A stretch of 38,787 nt of DNA from Anaerolineales bacterium (lineage in GTDB: Bacteria > Chloroflexota > Anaerolineae > Anaerolineales > E44-bin32), in assembly GCA_004376465.1 (NCBI GenBank), contig SOJU01000141.1:1-38787 (forward strand). Reading direction: 5' to 3'. Position 1 is the stretch's first letter; the number at the start of each line of letters is the position of its first letter. The position numbers were made by a program, and so were the translations under genes. Positions 9,501 through 19,533 of this stretch are shown in pieces. Below the pieces are notes generated by a model. That model saw nothing but the letters and a program-made list of their open reading frames with translations, was not told where the DNA came from and made no database searches.

Positions 9501-10372
9501 TGTGGGAGTTCTTCATTAGGAGTCTAGATGCATCAACCATCTTCACAATTGCCGCGCTTGGTGAACTCATCGGGCAACGTTCGGGGATTCTCAATGTTGG
9601 CATCGAGGGTGTCATGCTCTTCGGCGCCACGCTGGGTTTTATCACCGCTAAAACCACCGGGAGCTATTTGCTCGGCTTCTTAGTGGGAATTGCCGTCGGA
9701 GGATTAATCGGACTTCTCCACGGATTTTTTTCCATAACGCTCGGAGGGGACCAAGTGGTAAGCGGCATGGGAATATGGATCCTGGGCTTCGGGCTCACCA
9801 CATATATCGGCAGCCCCTACACGGGTCCACTCGGAATGGAGAGGATCCCCACGATCCTGGGTCTCTCCCCCTTCTTCTTCGTGGCCATCGCCTTGACGAT
9901 AATCATTTGGTTCATATTATCGAAAACGAGCCTGGGATTACGTATTCGATCGGTCGGAGAGAGTCCAGAAGTTGCGGAGGTATCAGGCATTAGCGTCGCC
10001 AAGACGCGTTATCTGTGTGTTGTCGGCGGAGGGATGTTGATGGGCTTTGCGGGTGCTATCTTCTCCCTGGATTACAACCCGGTGTGGAGTTATAACTTCC
10101 TTCTCGGCAGGGGCTTTATCGCCCTCGCTCTTGTTTTCTTCTCAATGTGGAATCCTTTCATCCTCCTGGGTGGTTCCATCCTTTTCGGCACTCTCTGGCA
10201 GCTGTCGCTTAACCCACAGTTTATCCCTGGCCTTATGTCCCGATACAAATGGAGGACGGTGCCCTTCGCCATCACGCTTGGTGCCCTGCTGCTCATGTCT
10301 ACGAAGTGGTTCAGGACGAAATGGGGTGCGGCAACGCCCGAAGCGCTTGGACAACCTTACGTAAAAGATTGA
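9500..10372 (+). CDS. BMP-type ABC transporter permease, second subunit
   Basis: GELIGQRSGILNVGIEGVMLFGA, LRIRSVGESPEVAEVSGISV; likely start at ATG 9500 overlapping the upstream stop. Confidence 0.88.
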   Translation: MWEFFIRSLDASTIFTIAALGELIGQRSGILNVGIEGVMLFGATLGFITAKTTGSYLLGFLVGIAVGGLIGLLHGFFSITLGGDQVVSGMGIWILGFGLTTYIGSPYTGPLGMERIPTILGLSPFFFVAIALTIIIWFILSKTSLGLRIRSVGESPEVAEVSGISVAKTRYLCVVGGGMLMGFAGAIFSLDYNPVWSYNFLLGRGFIALALVFFSMWNPFILLGGSILFGTLWQLSLNPQFIPGLMSRYKWRTVPFAITLGALLLMSTKWFRTKWGAATPEALGQPYVKD

Positions 10373-10712
10373 TATGCTAAGAACAATTTTCTCAAAGCAA
10401 CAGATTTATTCCATAGAGATGATCTATCTAATCGAAGCTACTTGCTGCCGCAGAACTACTCGTTAAGGGATCCTATAAACTCCATTCTCCATCAATATGA
10501 TCACAACTGCACCCTTTCTTCTCAAGAATTTATGGTTTTCTTTCGTCAGCCGAACATCTTATCAAAACAGTACCTCACAGCAATGTTGGAGCCCGCGAAC
10601 TTGGAATGACTCTTGAATTTATGCGACAATAGCGCAGAAGATGGAATCCCCAAGTAGTTTGCAGCGTGCGGATGGGAAGTTCACAACTCCACAGGTTTTA
10701 CGGAGACCATAA

Positions 10713-11921
10713 ATGAGTCCACTGAAGGGCATTCGAGTACTGGATCTTAGCCGGGCAATGGCAGGGCCGTATTGCACTATGATGCTCGGAGATCTAGGTG
10801 CGGACGTGATAAAAGTGGAGCGCCCAGGAAGCGGCGATGAAAGCCGTGGGTGGGGGCCGCCGTTTGTTGGGCAATCGAATGACAACCCCTCGGGTGAATC
10901 GACTTACTTCCTATCTGTAAATCGCAATAAACGCAGCATCACTGTTAATTTAAAGAGCAGCGAAGGGCAAGAAGTCATTCAGCGTTTAGCGAGCTTGTGT
11001 GATGTGCTCGTGGAGAACTTCCGGACTGGAGTGCTTGAAAAGCTGGGGTTGGGCTATGAAGACATGAAGAAACTCAATCCCAGCCTGGTGTATTGCTCCA
11101 TCAGTGGGTATGGGCGAACCGGCCCGTACGCCGGACGACCTGGCTACGATGTGATTATCCAGGCCGAGGGGGGGATGATGGGGATCACCGGTCCTGTTGA
11201 AGGGCCCCCTTCAAGGGTAGGTGTGCCGATCGTGGATATCACAACGGGCATGTTCGCGGCGACCTCCATCCTGGCGGCGCTGCGCGCCCGCGACCAAACG
11301 AATGAGGGACAACTCATCGACGTTTCGCTCTTCGATACGCAGGCAGCGCTCTTAACGAATGTTGCCTCCAGCTATCTGATTGGAGGAACCGATCCGCTCC
11401 GAATGGGGAATGACCACCCCAATCTGGCGCCCTACGGAGCCTTCCGCGCGAAAGATGGCTGGCTCGTCCTCGGCGTCGCCAACGAACGCCAATGGGAAAC
11501 CTTCTGTGCGGTAATTGATCGACCAGATTTCCGCGAGGATGTGCGCTTCAAGACGAATGGAGACCGTGTAGCTCATAGGGTTGAATTTGGTGAGATACTC
11601 AGCGAGGTTATCGCCACGCGCCCGGCGAGCGAATGGCTAAGCGCCTTGCGTAATGCCGGGCTTCCCTGCGGTCCTATCAATGACGTAGCCGCGGTCTTCG
11701 ATCACCCCCAGGTTCAGCCCAGGGAGCTGATATTGGAGGTGGAACATCCCAATGCCGGTCCGATTCACCTCACCGGGTTTCCTTATAAACTTACGCAGAC
11801 GCCGGCCGAACTACGGCATCCTCCTCCGCTGCTCGGGGAGCATACAGAGGATGTGCTCACGGAGATGTTGGGTTACTCTAAGGAGGAAGTCGCACAATTT
11901 CAGGAGCGAGGGGCGATTTAG
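10713..11921 (+). CDS. CaiB/BaiF (class III) CoA-transferase family protein
   Basis: MSPLKGIRVLDLSRAMAGPYCTMMLGDLGADVIKVERPGSGDESR; GRTGPYAGRPGYDVIIQAEGGMMGITG; PIVDITTGMFA. Confidence 0.93.
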   Translation: MSPLKGIRVLDLSRAMAGPYCTMMLGDLGADVIKVERPGSGDESRGWGPPFVGQSNDNPSGESTYFLSVNRNKRSITVNLKSSEGQEVIQRLASLCDVLVENFRTGVLEKLGLGYEDMKKLNPSLVYCSISGYGRTGPYAGRPGYDVIIQAEGGMMGITGPVEGPPSRVGVPIVDITTGMFAATSILAALRARDQTNEGQLIDVSLFDTQAALLTNVASSYLIGGTDPLRMGNDHPNLAPYGAFRAKDGWLVLGVANERQWETFCAVIDRPDFREDVRFKTNGDRVAHRVEFGEILSEVIATRPASEWLSALRNAGLPCGPINDVAAVFDHPQVQPRELILEVEHPNAGPIHLTGFPYKLTQTPAELRHPPPLLGEHTEDVLTEMLGYSKEEVAQFQERGAI

Positions 11922-12003
11922 AATAATTCTACTAACCACCCTGAAGATCCTTTAGTGGGATCATCCATCTCGAAGTGAATTTTTCAAGGATTGTGGTGTT
12001 GTC

Positions 12004-13722
12004 ATGATATCTAAAGTAGAGATTCGATCCGGTGCATATTACGACTCGGTCATCCTCATGCAGCTGCAGCGAGAGCTCGCTGCTCTCCCCGATGTCATTG
12101 ATGCTGGTGTGGTGATGGGGACAGAGGCGAATAAGAATATTCTCAGTCAAAACAACATGTTGTCGCCCGAGGGTAAAGCTGCCGGGCCGGAGGATTTGCT
12201 AATTGTCGTGCAAGCTCCAAGCGGGAAGGTTGCACTGGACGCGCTGGGCAAAGTGGATGAGCTGCTTACCCGCCGACGCCAGGCCGCAGATCATGAATAC
12301 CGGCCAAAGAGCATTGAAACTGCAGCAGAGATGGCACCGGATGCGCGCTGGGCGCTCGTCTCTGTGCCGGGTCGCTACGCCGCCGACGTCACCCGAACTT
12401 TACTTAACCTGGAGAAGAATGTCTTCCTCTACAGTGACAATGTCACCCTCGAGGATGAGATTGCGATCAAGCAAGCAGCAAGAGAGAAGGGGTTAATGGT
12501 AATGGGTCCCGATTGCGGCACCGCAATCGTTAATGGCGTCGGACTGGGATTTGCAAACCAGGTGCACCGAGGCCCCATCGGATTGGTCGCTGCCTCAGGG
12601 ACAGGTCTGCAAGCGGTGAGTGTGCGCATCCACCAGCTGGGTAGCGGTATTACCCATGCCATAGGGACAGGTGGACGAGACCTCTCCGATGCGGTGGAGG
12701 CGATCACTGCATTTCAAGGGCTCGACCTCCTCCGGCGTGACCCCGATACGCAAGTCATCGTCTTAATTTCCAAACCCCCATCTGCAACCGTGGCAGAAAA
12801 ACTTGTGCAAGTTGCGCGGCTATCGGGCAAACCTGTGGTCGTAGATTTTATCGGCTATGCAAGCCCTGTCCGACAAGTGGAAAATGTGTTCTATGCAGCT
12901 TCCTTCGATGAGACTGCCGAGCTGGCTGTAAAGCTGGCTTCCGCTTCTTCCGAAGTTGCACCCTCAACAGAAGTGGACGCCAGTGCTTTTTCATCAACCC
13001 AACGCTACCTGCGCGGCCTCTTCTCGGGAGGCACATTGGCGTACGAAACCCTACTAATCTTGCAGGCGTACATCCCTGATGTTTATTCCAATGTCCCACT
13101 AAAGGAAGAACTCCGCCTACCCGACGCGTTAGTCAGTCAGGAGAACACCATCGTCGATCTCGGTGAGGATGAGTTCACTGTCGGACGCCTGCATCCGATG
13201 ATGGACAACGATCTTCGTATCCGCAGACTGGAGCAGGAAGCTTCCGACCCTGAAGTGGCCGTGCTCCTGCTCGACGTGGTCCTAGGTCACGGCGCACATC
13301 CCGACCCCGCCAGCGAGCTGGCGCCGGCGATCCAGAGGGCACTTGAGACTGCCAGTAAGGCGGGTCGCCATCTAGAGGCGGTCGCGGTCGTGGTCGGAAC
13401 GGATGAAGACCCGCAAGGTTTAGATGCGCAGATTTCACAGCTCGAAGCAGCGGGCGCTAAAGTCTGGACCAGCAACGAAGCCGCGGCGCGGTATGTGGGT
13501 CGCTTGATTCAAGCCCTCTCGCCCGAACCCGAGATCCATGACCACACGCCAGTAGATTTGAGTGTTTTGAAGGATTCGCTGTCGGCAATTAATGTTGGGG
13601 TGGAATCATTTGCCGAAAGCCTGTCGGCTCAGGATGCTTCTGTGATCCATGTGGATTGGCGTCCGCCAGCGGGTGGTAATCAGGAGCTGATGTCCATTCT
13701 TGAGAGGATGAAGGGTAAATGA
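12004..13722 (+). CDS. fdrA: FdrA-like protein (succinyl-CoA-synthetase-alpha-like; related to an oxamate carbamoyltransferase subunit)
   Basis: YYDSVILMQLQRELAALPDVIDAGVVMGTEANKNILSQ; MGPDCGTAIVNGVGLGFANQVHRGPIGLVAASGTGLQ; HAIGTGGRDLSDAV. Confidence 0.85.
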   Translation: MISKVEIRSGAYYDSVILMQLQRELAALPDVIDAGVVMGTEANKNILSQNNMLSPEGKAAGPEDLLIVVQAPSGKVALDALGKVDELLTRRRQAADHEYRPKSIETAAEMAPDARWALVSVPGRYAADVTRTLLNLEKNVFLYSDNVTLEDEIAIKQAAREKGLMVMGPDCGTAIVNGVGLGFANQVHRGPIGLVAASGTGLQAVSVRIHQLGSGITHAIGTGGRDLSDAVEAITAFQGLDLLRRDPDTQVIVLISKPPSATVAEKLVQVARLSGKPVVVDFIGYASPVRQVENVFYAASFDETAELAVKLASASSEVAPSTEVDASAFSSTQRYLRGLFSGGTLAYETLLILQAYIPDVYSNVPLKEELRLPDALVSQENTIVDLGEDEFTVGRLHPMMDNDLRIRRLEQEASDPEVAVLLLDVVLGHGAHPDPASELAPAIQRALETASKAGRHLEAVAVVVGTDEDPQGLDAQISQLEAAGAKVWTSNEAAARYVGRLIQALSPEPEIHDHTPVDLSVLKDSLSAINVGVESFAESLSAQDASVIHVDWRPPAGGNQELMSILERMKGK

Positions 13723-13735
13723 TCGGAGACCAGGA

Positions 13736-14641
13736 ATGAAGGAATTTATTGCCGCTTGTGTTCAGATCGCCATTACTCCCAATGACGTACAAGCTAACGT
13801 GTCGAAGGGTGTTAGCTGGTTGACGAAGGCTGTGAGCGAAAATGAAGCCGAGCTTGTCGTTTTTCCAGAGTCGGTGACGACCGGCTATGAAACCGGCCTG
13901 GATGCCGAGGGCTTATGGGACTTGGTCGACGAAGCTCCGGGATTGATCACCCAGGGGATCCAGGAAGCTGCTGATGAGCTTGGCGTCTATGTCGTCTGGC
14001 CATCCTACCGTCGGGGACCCGTGCGCGGAGACGTCTACAATTCGTCGATCTTGATAGGTCCGGATGGAGAGATCATAGGCATCTACGATAAAACCCACCC
14101 GGCGCCCTGGGAGCGACGCGATCACGGAGGATGGGCGCTCGTGGGTGATCACGCTGATGTATATGAAACTGAGCTGGGTACCCTGGGCATGATCATTTGC
14201 TACGACGGGGATTTCCCGGAGCTGTCGCGCATACTGGCGGTGAAGGGCGCTGAGATCATTGTTCGCGTATCCGCACTGCAGCGCAGTTTCGATATTTGGC
14301 TCATGACAAATTCTGCGCGAGCCTACGACAACCATGTGTATGTCATTGCCAGCAACCTGGTCGGACGGGATGCGAAGGATAACTACGGTTTTGGGCACAG
14401 TATGATCGTCAACCCGATCGCCTGGCGATTGGCGCAGGCGCGCGGCACCGAAGAAATCATCGCCGCTCGCCTTGATCCCGATCCCCTTCGCTACATCACC
14501 TGGGGTAGCAAACATCCACAAAATTTCGATCACCTGGAGGATCGCAACCTCGAACTTTATAAAGAGAGCCTTAAAGAAGCTCGATCTCGCTTCGAGATCG
14601 GGAAACATTTTCGACCGTCGGGGGCAGAGGGTGATAATTGA
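13736..14641 (+). CDS. Nitrilase-superfamily carbon-nitrogen hydrolase
   Basis: Catalytic triad context: VVFPES (E), YDKTHPAPWER (K), MIICYDGDFPE (C). Confidence 0.9.
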   Translation: MKEFIAACVQIAITPNDVQANVSKGVSWLTKAVSENEAELVVFPESVTTGYETGLDAEGLWDLVDEAPGLITQGIQEAADELGVYVVWPSYRRGPVRGDVYNSSILIGPDGEIIGIYDKTHPAPWERRDHGGWALVGDHADVYETELGTLGMIICYDGDFPELSRILAVKGAEIIVRVSALQRSFDIWLMTNSARAYDNHVYVIASNLVGRDAKDNYGFGHSMIVNPIAWRLAQARGTEEIIAARLDPDPLRYITWGSKHPQNFDHLEDRNLELYKESLKEARSRFEIGKHFRPSGAEGDN

Positions 14642-14709
14642 GGTAGACCATTATTGTTTGATGACTAACTGGCAATAGCAAGCCAGCGTCATCGAGCAGG
14701 GGAGGACCC

Positions 14710-15951
14710 ATGGATATTGATAAGGCTAATTCAGAAGCGTGTGAACGAATGATGGAGTCTCGTCCGCTTGTAGTGGGTTTGGGGAAAGCGTTGGATGTGA
14801 TTCCGGACATGCGTGAGAATTTGTTGCTGCACGCCGGACCTCCCATCACCTGGGAAAGGGCGTCCGGACCCATGCGCGGCGCCATTACCGGAGCCTTGAT
14901 CTTCGAAGGCAAGGCGAAAGACGAAATAAGCGCCCAGGCTCTGGTTGAGTCGGGCAAGATAGCGCTTGAACCCTGTCATCACCACCAGGCGGTGGGACCG
15001 ATGGCCGGCGTCATCTGCCCATCTATGTCGGTTTATATCCTTGAGGACACGGTCCATGGGAACAAGTCCTTTTCTAACCTGAACGAGGGCTATGGCAAAG
15101 TGCTGCGCTATGGCGCTTACAGCGAGGAGGTATTAGAGCGCTTGCGCTGGATAGAGGAGGTGATGGCTCCGGTCTTGAATGATGCCATCCAGGCCAGCGA
15201 GGGGATCGACATCCGGGCGCTTCTGGCCGAAGCGCTGCACATGGGCGACGAAGGACACAACCGGAACAAAGCCGGTTCGGTGCTTTTCACGAAGATCCTC
15301 GCCCCATTCATCGTTAGGGTGACCAAAGACTCAGAAGTTGCCGCGCAAATCATAGAGAATTTGGGCGATAATGCTTTGACCGTACTCAACCCCGTCATGG
15401 CCGCCTGTAAAGCCATGGTCGATGCGGCTCACGGGATCAAAGGCAGCACCATCGTGAGCGTCATGGCCCGTAATGGCACGGATTTCGGGATCCGGATCAG
15501 CGGATTAGGCGACCGATGGTTTACCGCTCCAGTTGCCGTGCCGAAAGGGTTGTACTTCCCGGGTTTCACGGAAGAGGACGCGAGCGGGGATATTGGTGAT
15601 AGCACCATCACCGAGACGGCAGGCATTGGTGGTTTTGCTATGGCTAGCGCGCCAGCCATCGTCACATTCGTTAGCGGTACGCCAAGAGATGCGATAAACG
15701 CCACGCTGGAAATGTATGAAATCTGCTTCGCTGAGCACAAATACTTCACGATGCCCCCTCTCGATTTCCGGGGGACGCCGACCGGGATTGACATACGAAA
15801 GGTCGTCGAGAAAGGCATCACTCCCCGTGTGAACACGGGTATCGCCCACAAAGATGCAGGGGTGGGGCAGGTTGGAGCCGGTTTGGTGCGCCCACCGATG
15901 GAGATGTTCGAGGAGGCACTCGTGGCGTTTGCCAAAGAATACGATATTTGA
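14710..15951 (+). CDS. DUF1116 family protein (YlbE/AllG-like)
   Basis: HAGPPITWERASGPMRGAITGALIFEGKA; CHHHQAVGPMAGVICPSMSVYILED; MARNGTDFGIRISGLGDRWFTAP. Confidence 0.85.
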   Translation: MDIDKANSEACERMMESRPLVVGLGKALDVIPDMRENLLLHAGPPITWERASGPMRGAITGALIFEGKAKDEISAQALVESGKIALEPCHHHQAVGPMAGVICPSMSVYILEDTVHGNKSFSNLNEGYGKVLRYGAYSEEVLERLRWIEEVMAPVLNDAIQASEGIDIRALLAEALHMGDEGHNRNKAGSVLFTKILAPFIVRVTKDSEVAAQIIENLGDNALTVLNPVMAACKAMVDAAHGIKGSTIVSVMARNGTDFGIRISGLGDRWFTAPVAVPKGLYFPGFTEEDASGDIGDSTITETAGIGGFAMASAPAIVTFVSGTPRDAINATLEMYEICFAEHKYFTMPPLDFRGTPTGIDIRKVVEKGITPRVNTGIAHKDAGVGQVGAGLVRPPMEMFEEALVAFAKEYDI

Positions 15952-16021
15952 GCGTCGACGAAGATCATCCCTCGCCAAAATTGAATGTGAGCGGGAATAC
16001 AGATTTGAAAGTGAGGTTTGA

Positions 16022-17701
16022 ATGGATCGAGATCGTTTTATCAAAACCATGACAGATGCCAAACTTTATGACTTGACCCAGGATTGCAGTATCTTTACGC
16101 CTCCCTGGCCGGGAGAAAAATCACTGGAGGTTCATTTTTTCAAACGTGTGACAGGCGCCTATGGGGGAGGGCAGGGTGCGAATGGTCAGATCCTCAATTG
16201 GAGCAACACCGTAGGCACGCATTTGGTTGGAGAGCGAGCCTTCCATTCCGCGGGTAGAGCCATCGCCGATGTTGGTTTGAGAGATCTTTGTGGTCCGGGA
16301 GTCGTGGTCGATATTTCGGATGCGGTCTCCGACTACAGCCTGTACACCCCCGAGATGATCACTGAGCGGGCAACGGTCAAAGAGGGGGATATTCTGATTA
16401 TCAACACTGGATATCATAAATACTCGTGGGATCAACCTGATGTTTTCAATGAAGATGCGCAGGGCGGCGTCGAGTCGAAGGAGTTTGGATTCCTCGTTCG
16501 CCATCCTGGCCCCTCCCCCGACTTCTTCAAGTGGGCTTTGGAGATGAAACTAAAAGTCGTGGGGGTGGATTGTGGCTGCGCCGAACACCCGATGAACACG
16601 CCCATCCGCCGGATGCACGAGCGTGAGTTTCAGAAAGCCGAGGAGAAATTACTCAAAGAGCACGGAAAAACGTGGGATGAAATGTATCCGCAAGACGAAT
16701 ACTACAAGATGACCCACGCGGACATTCCCAACGCTCACTTGCTCTTCGTTGAATCCATAGTCGGCGACATTGACAAGCTGAAAAACCAACGTGCCTGGAT
16801 CATGATTATGCCCATCCCCTTCATGGAGGTCGAAACCGCATGGGCGCGTGTCTCTGCCCTAACGGCGCCGAAGGGCATGGAGGAAGAAGAGTTCATCAAG
16901 GTCATGAGCTCAGCTGAGATGCTGGATCTCACGATCCCATTCAGCGTCCAAACCCCTCAATGGCTGAATTACATTCCACTGAGCGTGACCTACACCAAGC
17001 GGGTCGGGGGCCAATTCTTCGGCATGGGCAGGAATGGTTCGATCTGCAATGCCAGCATCCACCTGGCGAGCCACATGGATGGCGAGATACACTTCTACCC
17101 AGCGGGTCGATCCATTGGAAAAGTCCCCTTAGAAGAATGGGTTGGACCGGGCGTTATTGCCGATATTTCACATCTGGTCAGCAATTCAAGTGTGTACACA
17201 CCCAAGATGATTGAAGAAGTGGTGGACATTCACAAGGGCGACATACTCATCATCAAGACGGGATGGCATAAATACGGGTGGAAAAGCCCTGAATCGGATG
17301 AATTCCGCTATATGGTGAATCACCCCGGTCCTTCCCCGGATTTCTCGGACTGGTGTGTGGACATGCAGATCAAGTGGATCGGGGTCGACGCCGTGAGCGC
17401 GGATCATCCCATGAACACCATCATGCGTATCTGGCACCCGAAGACTTTCGAGGAAGCCAACCGCAAGCTGATCGCCGATTTCGGCAAAGACTGGGATGAG
17501 ATGTACCCACTGGATAAGTACTACCAGGATATGCATCTGAATCTCTTCCCGAAGCGTATCGTCCATGCCGAAAACATGGGGCTCGACATCGATAAAGCCG
17601 AGAGCGGCAGGTATTACATCGGCTGCTACGTCCAAAAAGCCATGGAGGCCGAATCGATGTGGGGTAGATTCGTAGCTTTCAAGGAGAGCAGCGAAGGTTA
17701 G
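16022..17701 (+). CDS. Cyclase-family (kynurenine formamidase/isatin hydrolase-like) protein with two tandem domains
   Basis: Two homologous halves: YDLTQDCSIFTPPWPGE.../LDLTIPFSVQTPQWLNY..., with NTVGTHLVGERAFHSAGR vs SIHLASHMDGEIHFYPAGR and GVDCGCAEHPMNT vs GVDAVSADHPMNT. Confidence 0.83.
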   Translation: MDRDRFIKTMTDAKLYDLTQDCSIFTPPWPGEKSLEVHFFKRVTGAYGGGQGANGQILNWSNTVGTHLVGERAFHSAGRAIADVGLRDLCGPGVVVDISDAVSDYSLYTPEMITERATVKEGDILIINTGYHKYSWDQPDVFNEDAQGGVESKEFGFLVRHPGPSPDFFKWALEMKLKVVGVDCGCAEHPMNTPIRRMHEREFQKAEEKLLKEHGKTWDEMYPQDEYYKMTHADIPNAHLLFVESIVGDIDKLKNQRAWIMIMPIPFMEVETAWARVSALTAPKGMEEEEFIKVMSSAEMLDLTIPFSVQTPQWLNYIPLSVTYTKRVGGQFFGMGRNGSICNASIHLASHMDGEIHFYPAGRSIGKVPLEEWVGPGVIADISHLVSNSSVYTPKMIEEVVDIHKGDILIIKTGWHKYGWKSPESDEFRYMVNHPGPSPDFSDWCVDMQIKWIGVDAVSADHPMNTIMRIWHPKTFEEANRKLIADFGKDWDEMYPLDKYYQDMHLNLFPKRIVHAENMGLDIDKAESGRYYIGCYVQKAMEAESMWGRFVAFKESSEG

Positions 17702-17712
17702 GAGGTTCTGAA

Positions 17713-18582
17713 ATGATCCTCGTTACTGGAGCTGCGGGCAAGACCGGGCGGTACGTTATCCAGGAGCTGGTCGAGAAAGGCGCGCGGATACGAGCATTTG
17801 TCCACCACAGGGCGTATATCGAGCGGGTTGAAGAAATCGGCGCGATCGAGGTCGTCCATGGCGATTTGTGCGACCGGCGGACGGTGGACCAAGCGGTCGA
17901 AGGAATAAGAGCGGTATATCACATACCGCCTAATGTCCACCCGGATGAGGTTGCGATCGGGCAGACGATGATCTCTGCTTCACAATCGGCTGAGATCGAG
18001 CACTTTGTTTATCACTCCGTGGTGCATCCGCATATCGAAGCTATGCCGCACCATTGGCAGAAGATGCGTGTCGAAGAGCAGCTCTTTTCCTGCGGTCTAG
18101 CCTTTACCATTTTGCAGCCCGCAGCATACATGCAGAATATCCTGGCTCAATGGGACACACTGATCGGGGATGGTTGCTACCGTGTACCCTATCCGCTCGA
18201 AACCCGATTGAGCCTCGTCGATCTGAAAGACGTCGCCGAAGCTGCCCGGCTCGTTCTCACCGAGGATGGACACATAGGTGCGACGTATGAGCTGATTGGC
18301 ACCAAGCCGATGTCCCAGGTCGAAGTTGCCCAGGCATTGAGCGATGGTTTGGGTCGAGAAGTAACCGTTGAAAAGACACCGATCGAAGTCTGGGAGCAGG
18401 GCGCTCGGGACGCCGGATTGGGAACATATGCGATCGAGACGCTAACGCAAATGTTTCATTACTATGAGCATCACGACTTTGTTGGTAGCCCGCAAATCCT
18501 GAACTGGCTGCTTGGGCGTCCGCCGACGACTCTGGCTGAGGCCATCGAGCGTAAGCGCGCGCGTCGCGAGAACGACAACTGA
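17713..18582 (+). CDS. NmrA-like/atypical SDR NAD(P)-binding protein
   Basis: N-terminal MILVTGAAGKTGRYVIQELVEKGARIRAFVH Rossmann motif; FVYHSVVHP, FTILQPAAYMQN. Confidence 0.88.
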   Translation: MILVTGAAGKTGRYVIQELVEKGARIRAFVHHRAYIERVEEIGAIEVVHGDLCDRRTVDQAVEGIRAVYHIPPNVHPDEVAIGQTMISASQSAEIEHFVYHSVVHPHIEAMPHHWQKMRVEEQLFSCGLAFTILQPAAYMQNILAQWDTLIGDGCYRVPYPLETRLSLVDLKDVAEAARLVLTEDGHIGATYELIGTKPMSQVEVAQALSDGLGREVTVEKTPIEVWEQGARDAGLGTYAIETLTQMFHYYEHHDFVGSPQILNWLLGRPPTTLAEAIERKRARRENDN

Positions 18583-18629
18583 AATGAACCCTGGAGTAAT
18601 AGGGGTTCTTTGAGGAGGGAAATAAGCCT

Positions 18630-19520
18630 ATGAAGCCTGCACCATTCGAATACATTGCACCAACCACCGTAGAGGAGGCTTTGGGTCATCTCGCTGAATA
18701 TGGTTATGATGCCAAAATCCTGGCTGGCGGTCAGAGCCTGATCCCGATGATGAATTTCCGTCTGGCTCAACCGTCGGTGCTGGTCGATCTGAATAAGCTC
18801 GCGGAGCTTTCATTTATCCGCTCCGAAAAGGATGGTGAGCTGCGCATCGGCGCCATGACTCGCCATTTTCAGGTTGAGCGTGATGACCTTGTGGCCGAAC
18901 ATGCACCGCTGATCCACGAGGCCATGCCGAAAATCGCCACTCCACAGATCCGCAGCCGGGGGACCTTCGGTGGAAGCATTGCCCATGCGGATCCAGCTGC
19001 TGAATTAACCACGATCTGTGTCGCACTGGATGGGCGTTTTCGCTGCCAGAGTGCGCGCGGGGAGCGCTGGGTCCCGGCGCAGGATTTCTTCCTGGGTATG
19101 TTCACCTCGGTTCTGGAGCCCGATGAGATGCTGGTCGAGATCGCAATTCCACCGATGGCGCCACGCACGGGCTGGGCGTTGGAAGAGGCAGCACGACGCG
19201 CACACGATTTCGCGCTGGTAGGCGTGGGCGCAGTGGTGACCTTGGACGCGAAGGACTGTTGTGAACGTGCTCGGCTGGTGTTCTTTAGTGTCGGTGATGG
19301 ACCGGTGGAAGCGGTGAAGGCCACAGAGATGCTTATTGGGAAGGAAGTTTCCCCCGATTTAATCCGCGCAGCAGCCGAAGCGGTGACCGATGAACTTGAT
19401 CCGAGCGCGGACATCCACGCCTCGGTGCAGTATCGATTGCATTTAGCCAGGGTCTTGGCGAGACGAGCGCTCGAGAAAGCGTTCGCGCGCGCCGCTGCCC
19501 CCGGAACCCAAGCAGCGTGA
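18630..19520 (+). CDS. Xanthine dehydrogenase/CODH-family FAD-binding (medium) subunit
   Basis: AGGQSLIPMMNFRLAQPSVLVDLNKL; IRSRGTFGGSIAHADPAAEL. Confidence 0.93.
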   Translation: MKPAPFEYIAPTTVEEALGHLAEYGYDAKILAGGQSLIPMMNFRLAQPSVLVDLNKLAELSFIRSEKDGELRIGAMTRHFQVERDDLVAEHAPLIHEAMPKIATPQIRSRGTFGGSIAHADPAAELTTICVALDGRFRCQSARGERWVPAQDFFLGMFTSVLEPDEMLVEIAIPPMAPRTGWALEEAARRAHDFALVGVGAVVTLDAKDCCERARLVFFSVGDGPVEAVKATEMLIGKEVSPDLIRAAAEAVTDELDPSADIHASVQYRLHLARVLARRALEKAFARAAAPGTQAA

Positions 19521-19533
19521 GAGAGGAAATGCC

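Noticed and set aside
13913-14608. 231-aa minus-strand ORF opposite the nitrilase
   Set aside because: Antisense shadow of a conserved CDS with intact catalytic motifs.
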